This document shows, piece by piece, positions 5,905-6,807 of a stretch of DNA of 6,807 nt. The position numbers and the translations under genes were made by a program. The notes under the pieces were generated by a model. It was not told the origin of the DNA and made no database searches. It saw only the letters and a list, made by a program, of their open reading frames with translations. This DNA comes from JBFKAV01 sp041621405 (GTDB taxonomy: Bacteria > Pseudomonadota > Alphaproteobacteria > Rhodobacterales > Rhodobacteraceae): NCBI GenBank assembly GCA_041621405.1, contig JBFKAV010000173.1, forward strand, positions 1-6,807, written 5' to 3'. Positions within the stretch are counted from its first letter, which is position 1. Each line of letters opens with the position of its first letter.

Positions 5905-6746
5905 ATCCGGGCCCCCTTCGGAACGCGCAGGACGCGCAGGATGGCGAGCGTGAAGACGATCGAGATCGCCAGGATCACCAGCGCCACTGCCGCCGCGGCG
6001 TTGTTGTTCTGCAGGTCGAACTGGTAGGCGTAGGTCTCACCCATCAGCACCGGGAAGAGCGTCCCGCCCAAGGCCTCGACCACGGCGAAGACCTCGAAGG
6101 CGAGGATCACGCGCAGGATCAGCGCGGTCTGCAGCGAGGGCCTGAGCAACGGCAGCGTGATCTTCAGGAACCGCTTCCAGGCCGAGGCGCCGAAGACCTC
6201 GGCGGCCTCGTAATATTCCTTCGGGATGAGGCCGATCCCGGCGACCAGGATCACTAGCATGATCGCCGTCGCGCGCCAGATCTCGGCCAGCGCGATCGCG
6301 GCGAAAACCACGCCCGGGTGCTGGTAGGTCAGCCAGCCCGAGGGCCGGTCGATCAGTCCCAGCCCGCCCAGCATCGAGTTGAGGAAGCCCGACTGCTCGA
6401 AGATCGCCAGCCAGATGATCCCGGCGGCGAGGTCGGAGATGCCCAAGGGAATGGTCCAGATGTAGAGCGCGATGTCGCGACCGCGCTGCATCTTGTTGAC
6501 CATCGTCGCCATCAGGAGCGAAAGCGCGAGCTGGATCGGCACCACCACGGCGGCCAGGAGAAGCGTGTTCTTCAGCGCGATCGGAAACTTCCAATAGCCG
6601 AACACCTCGCGGAAGTTCTGCAGGCTATAGGCGCCGTCCTTTGTGAAGGCCTGCACCGAGACCAGCGCGAAGGGGTAGACGAAGAATACCGCGAGGAACA
6701 GTGTGACTGGCAGGATCAACAGGTATGGAAGGAACCGCGAGTGCAT
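5901..6746 (-). CDS. Carbohydrate ABC transporter permease 1, MalF/UgpA type
   Basis: The 281-residue inner-membrane subunit has about six predicted spans (roughly 7-31, 60-83, 92-116, 145-172, 203-225 and 250-273). It lacks the extra N-terminal spans and large periplasmic loop of E. coli MalF, as is usual for small CUT1 permeases. The EAA loop is EAAEVFGASAWKRFLKITLP (180-199), with conserved Gly186. The N-terminus RFLPYLLILPVTLFLAVFFVYP is typical of the family and supports the ATG at 6746, which follows a GGGAG ribosome-binding site (6754-6758) by 7 bases. It is the first complete gene of the operon in this window. A solute-binding protein gene is expected just upstream, beyond the right edge. 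Confidence 0.93.
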   Translation of the reverse strand: MHSRFLPYLLILPVTLFLAVFFVYPFALVSVQAFTKDGAYSLQNFREVFGYWKFPIALKNTLLLAAVVVPIQLALSLLMATMVNKMQRGRDIALYIWTIPLGISDLAAGIIWLAIFEQSGFLNSMLGGLGLIDRPSGWLTYQHPGVVFAAIALAEIWRATAIMLVILVAGIGLIPKEYYEAAEVFGASAWKRFLKITLPLLRPSLQTALILRVILAFEVFAVVEALGGTLFPVLMGETYAYQFDLQNNNAAAAVALVILAISIVFTLAILRVLRVPKGARI

Positions 6747-6766
6747 TGCACCGCTCCCGTCTGGAC

Positions 6767-6779
6767 GCGCCGTCGGCGC
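6767..6779. repeat. Small GC-rich hairpin upstream of permease 1
   Basis: GCGCC and GGCGC form a 5-bp stem with a three-base loop, 20 bases upstream of the permease 1 start. In sugar ABC operons, a hairpin between the binding-protein gene and the first permease gene often stabilises the upstream mRNA or lowers downstream expression. This one is short and could be chance in GC-rich DNA. The rest of 6747-6807 shows no recognisable gene or promoter, and no stop codon in frame with the permease. Confidence 0.2.
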
Positions 6780-6807
6780 CTGGCATCGGGGTGGGGACCG
6801 AGCCTGA

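Overview
The window is very GC-rich and dense with genes. It looks like chromosomal DNA of an alphaproteobacterium, possibly a Rhodobacterales, Rhizobiales or Rhodospirillales relative. That placement is an inference from base composition, the style of the sugar ABC transporter, and an FNR/FixK-type palindrome in a promoter region. Nothing here fixes the genus. I see no tRNA, rRNA, CRISPR array, insertion sequence or other sign of recent mobility.

Left part (1-2634): two divergent units share a 75-87 bp regulatory gap. The minus-strand gene, cut by the left edge, encodes an aminoglycoside-phosphotransferase-fold kinase of the COG2187 type. The plus-strand pair encodes a small alpha/beta hydrolase (dienelactone-hydrolase-like) and a cytoplasmic CapA-type (PGA_cap) metallophosphatase-like protein, coupled by an ATGA stop/start overlap. 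The gap holds a perfect FNR/FixK-type box, TTGAC-CCCG-GTCAA. It is placed so that a class II promoter would start transcription at or next to the hydrolase start codon. I infer that this group is an oxygen- or redox-responsive stress/dormancy module. The true substrates of all three proteins are unknown.

Middle (2635-2708): a short gap separates the converging units. It contains only an imperfect inverted repeat that may help transcription end.

Right part (2709-6807): a minus-strand operon reads, in transcription order, permease 1, permease 2 (ATGA overlap), ATPase, then a GH63-like glycoside hydrolase. It is a CUT1 (MalFGK-type) carbohydrate importer followed by a cytoplasmic glycosidase related to mannosylglycerate/glucosylglycerate hydrolases. 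The solute-binding protein is absent and is expected just beyond the right edge. The likely logic is import of an intact small glycoside, such as a glycosylglycerate compatible solute, followed by hydrolysis inside the cell to a sugar and its aglycone.
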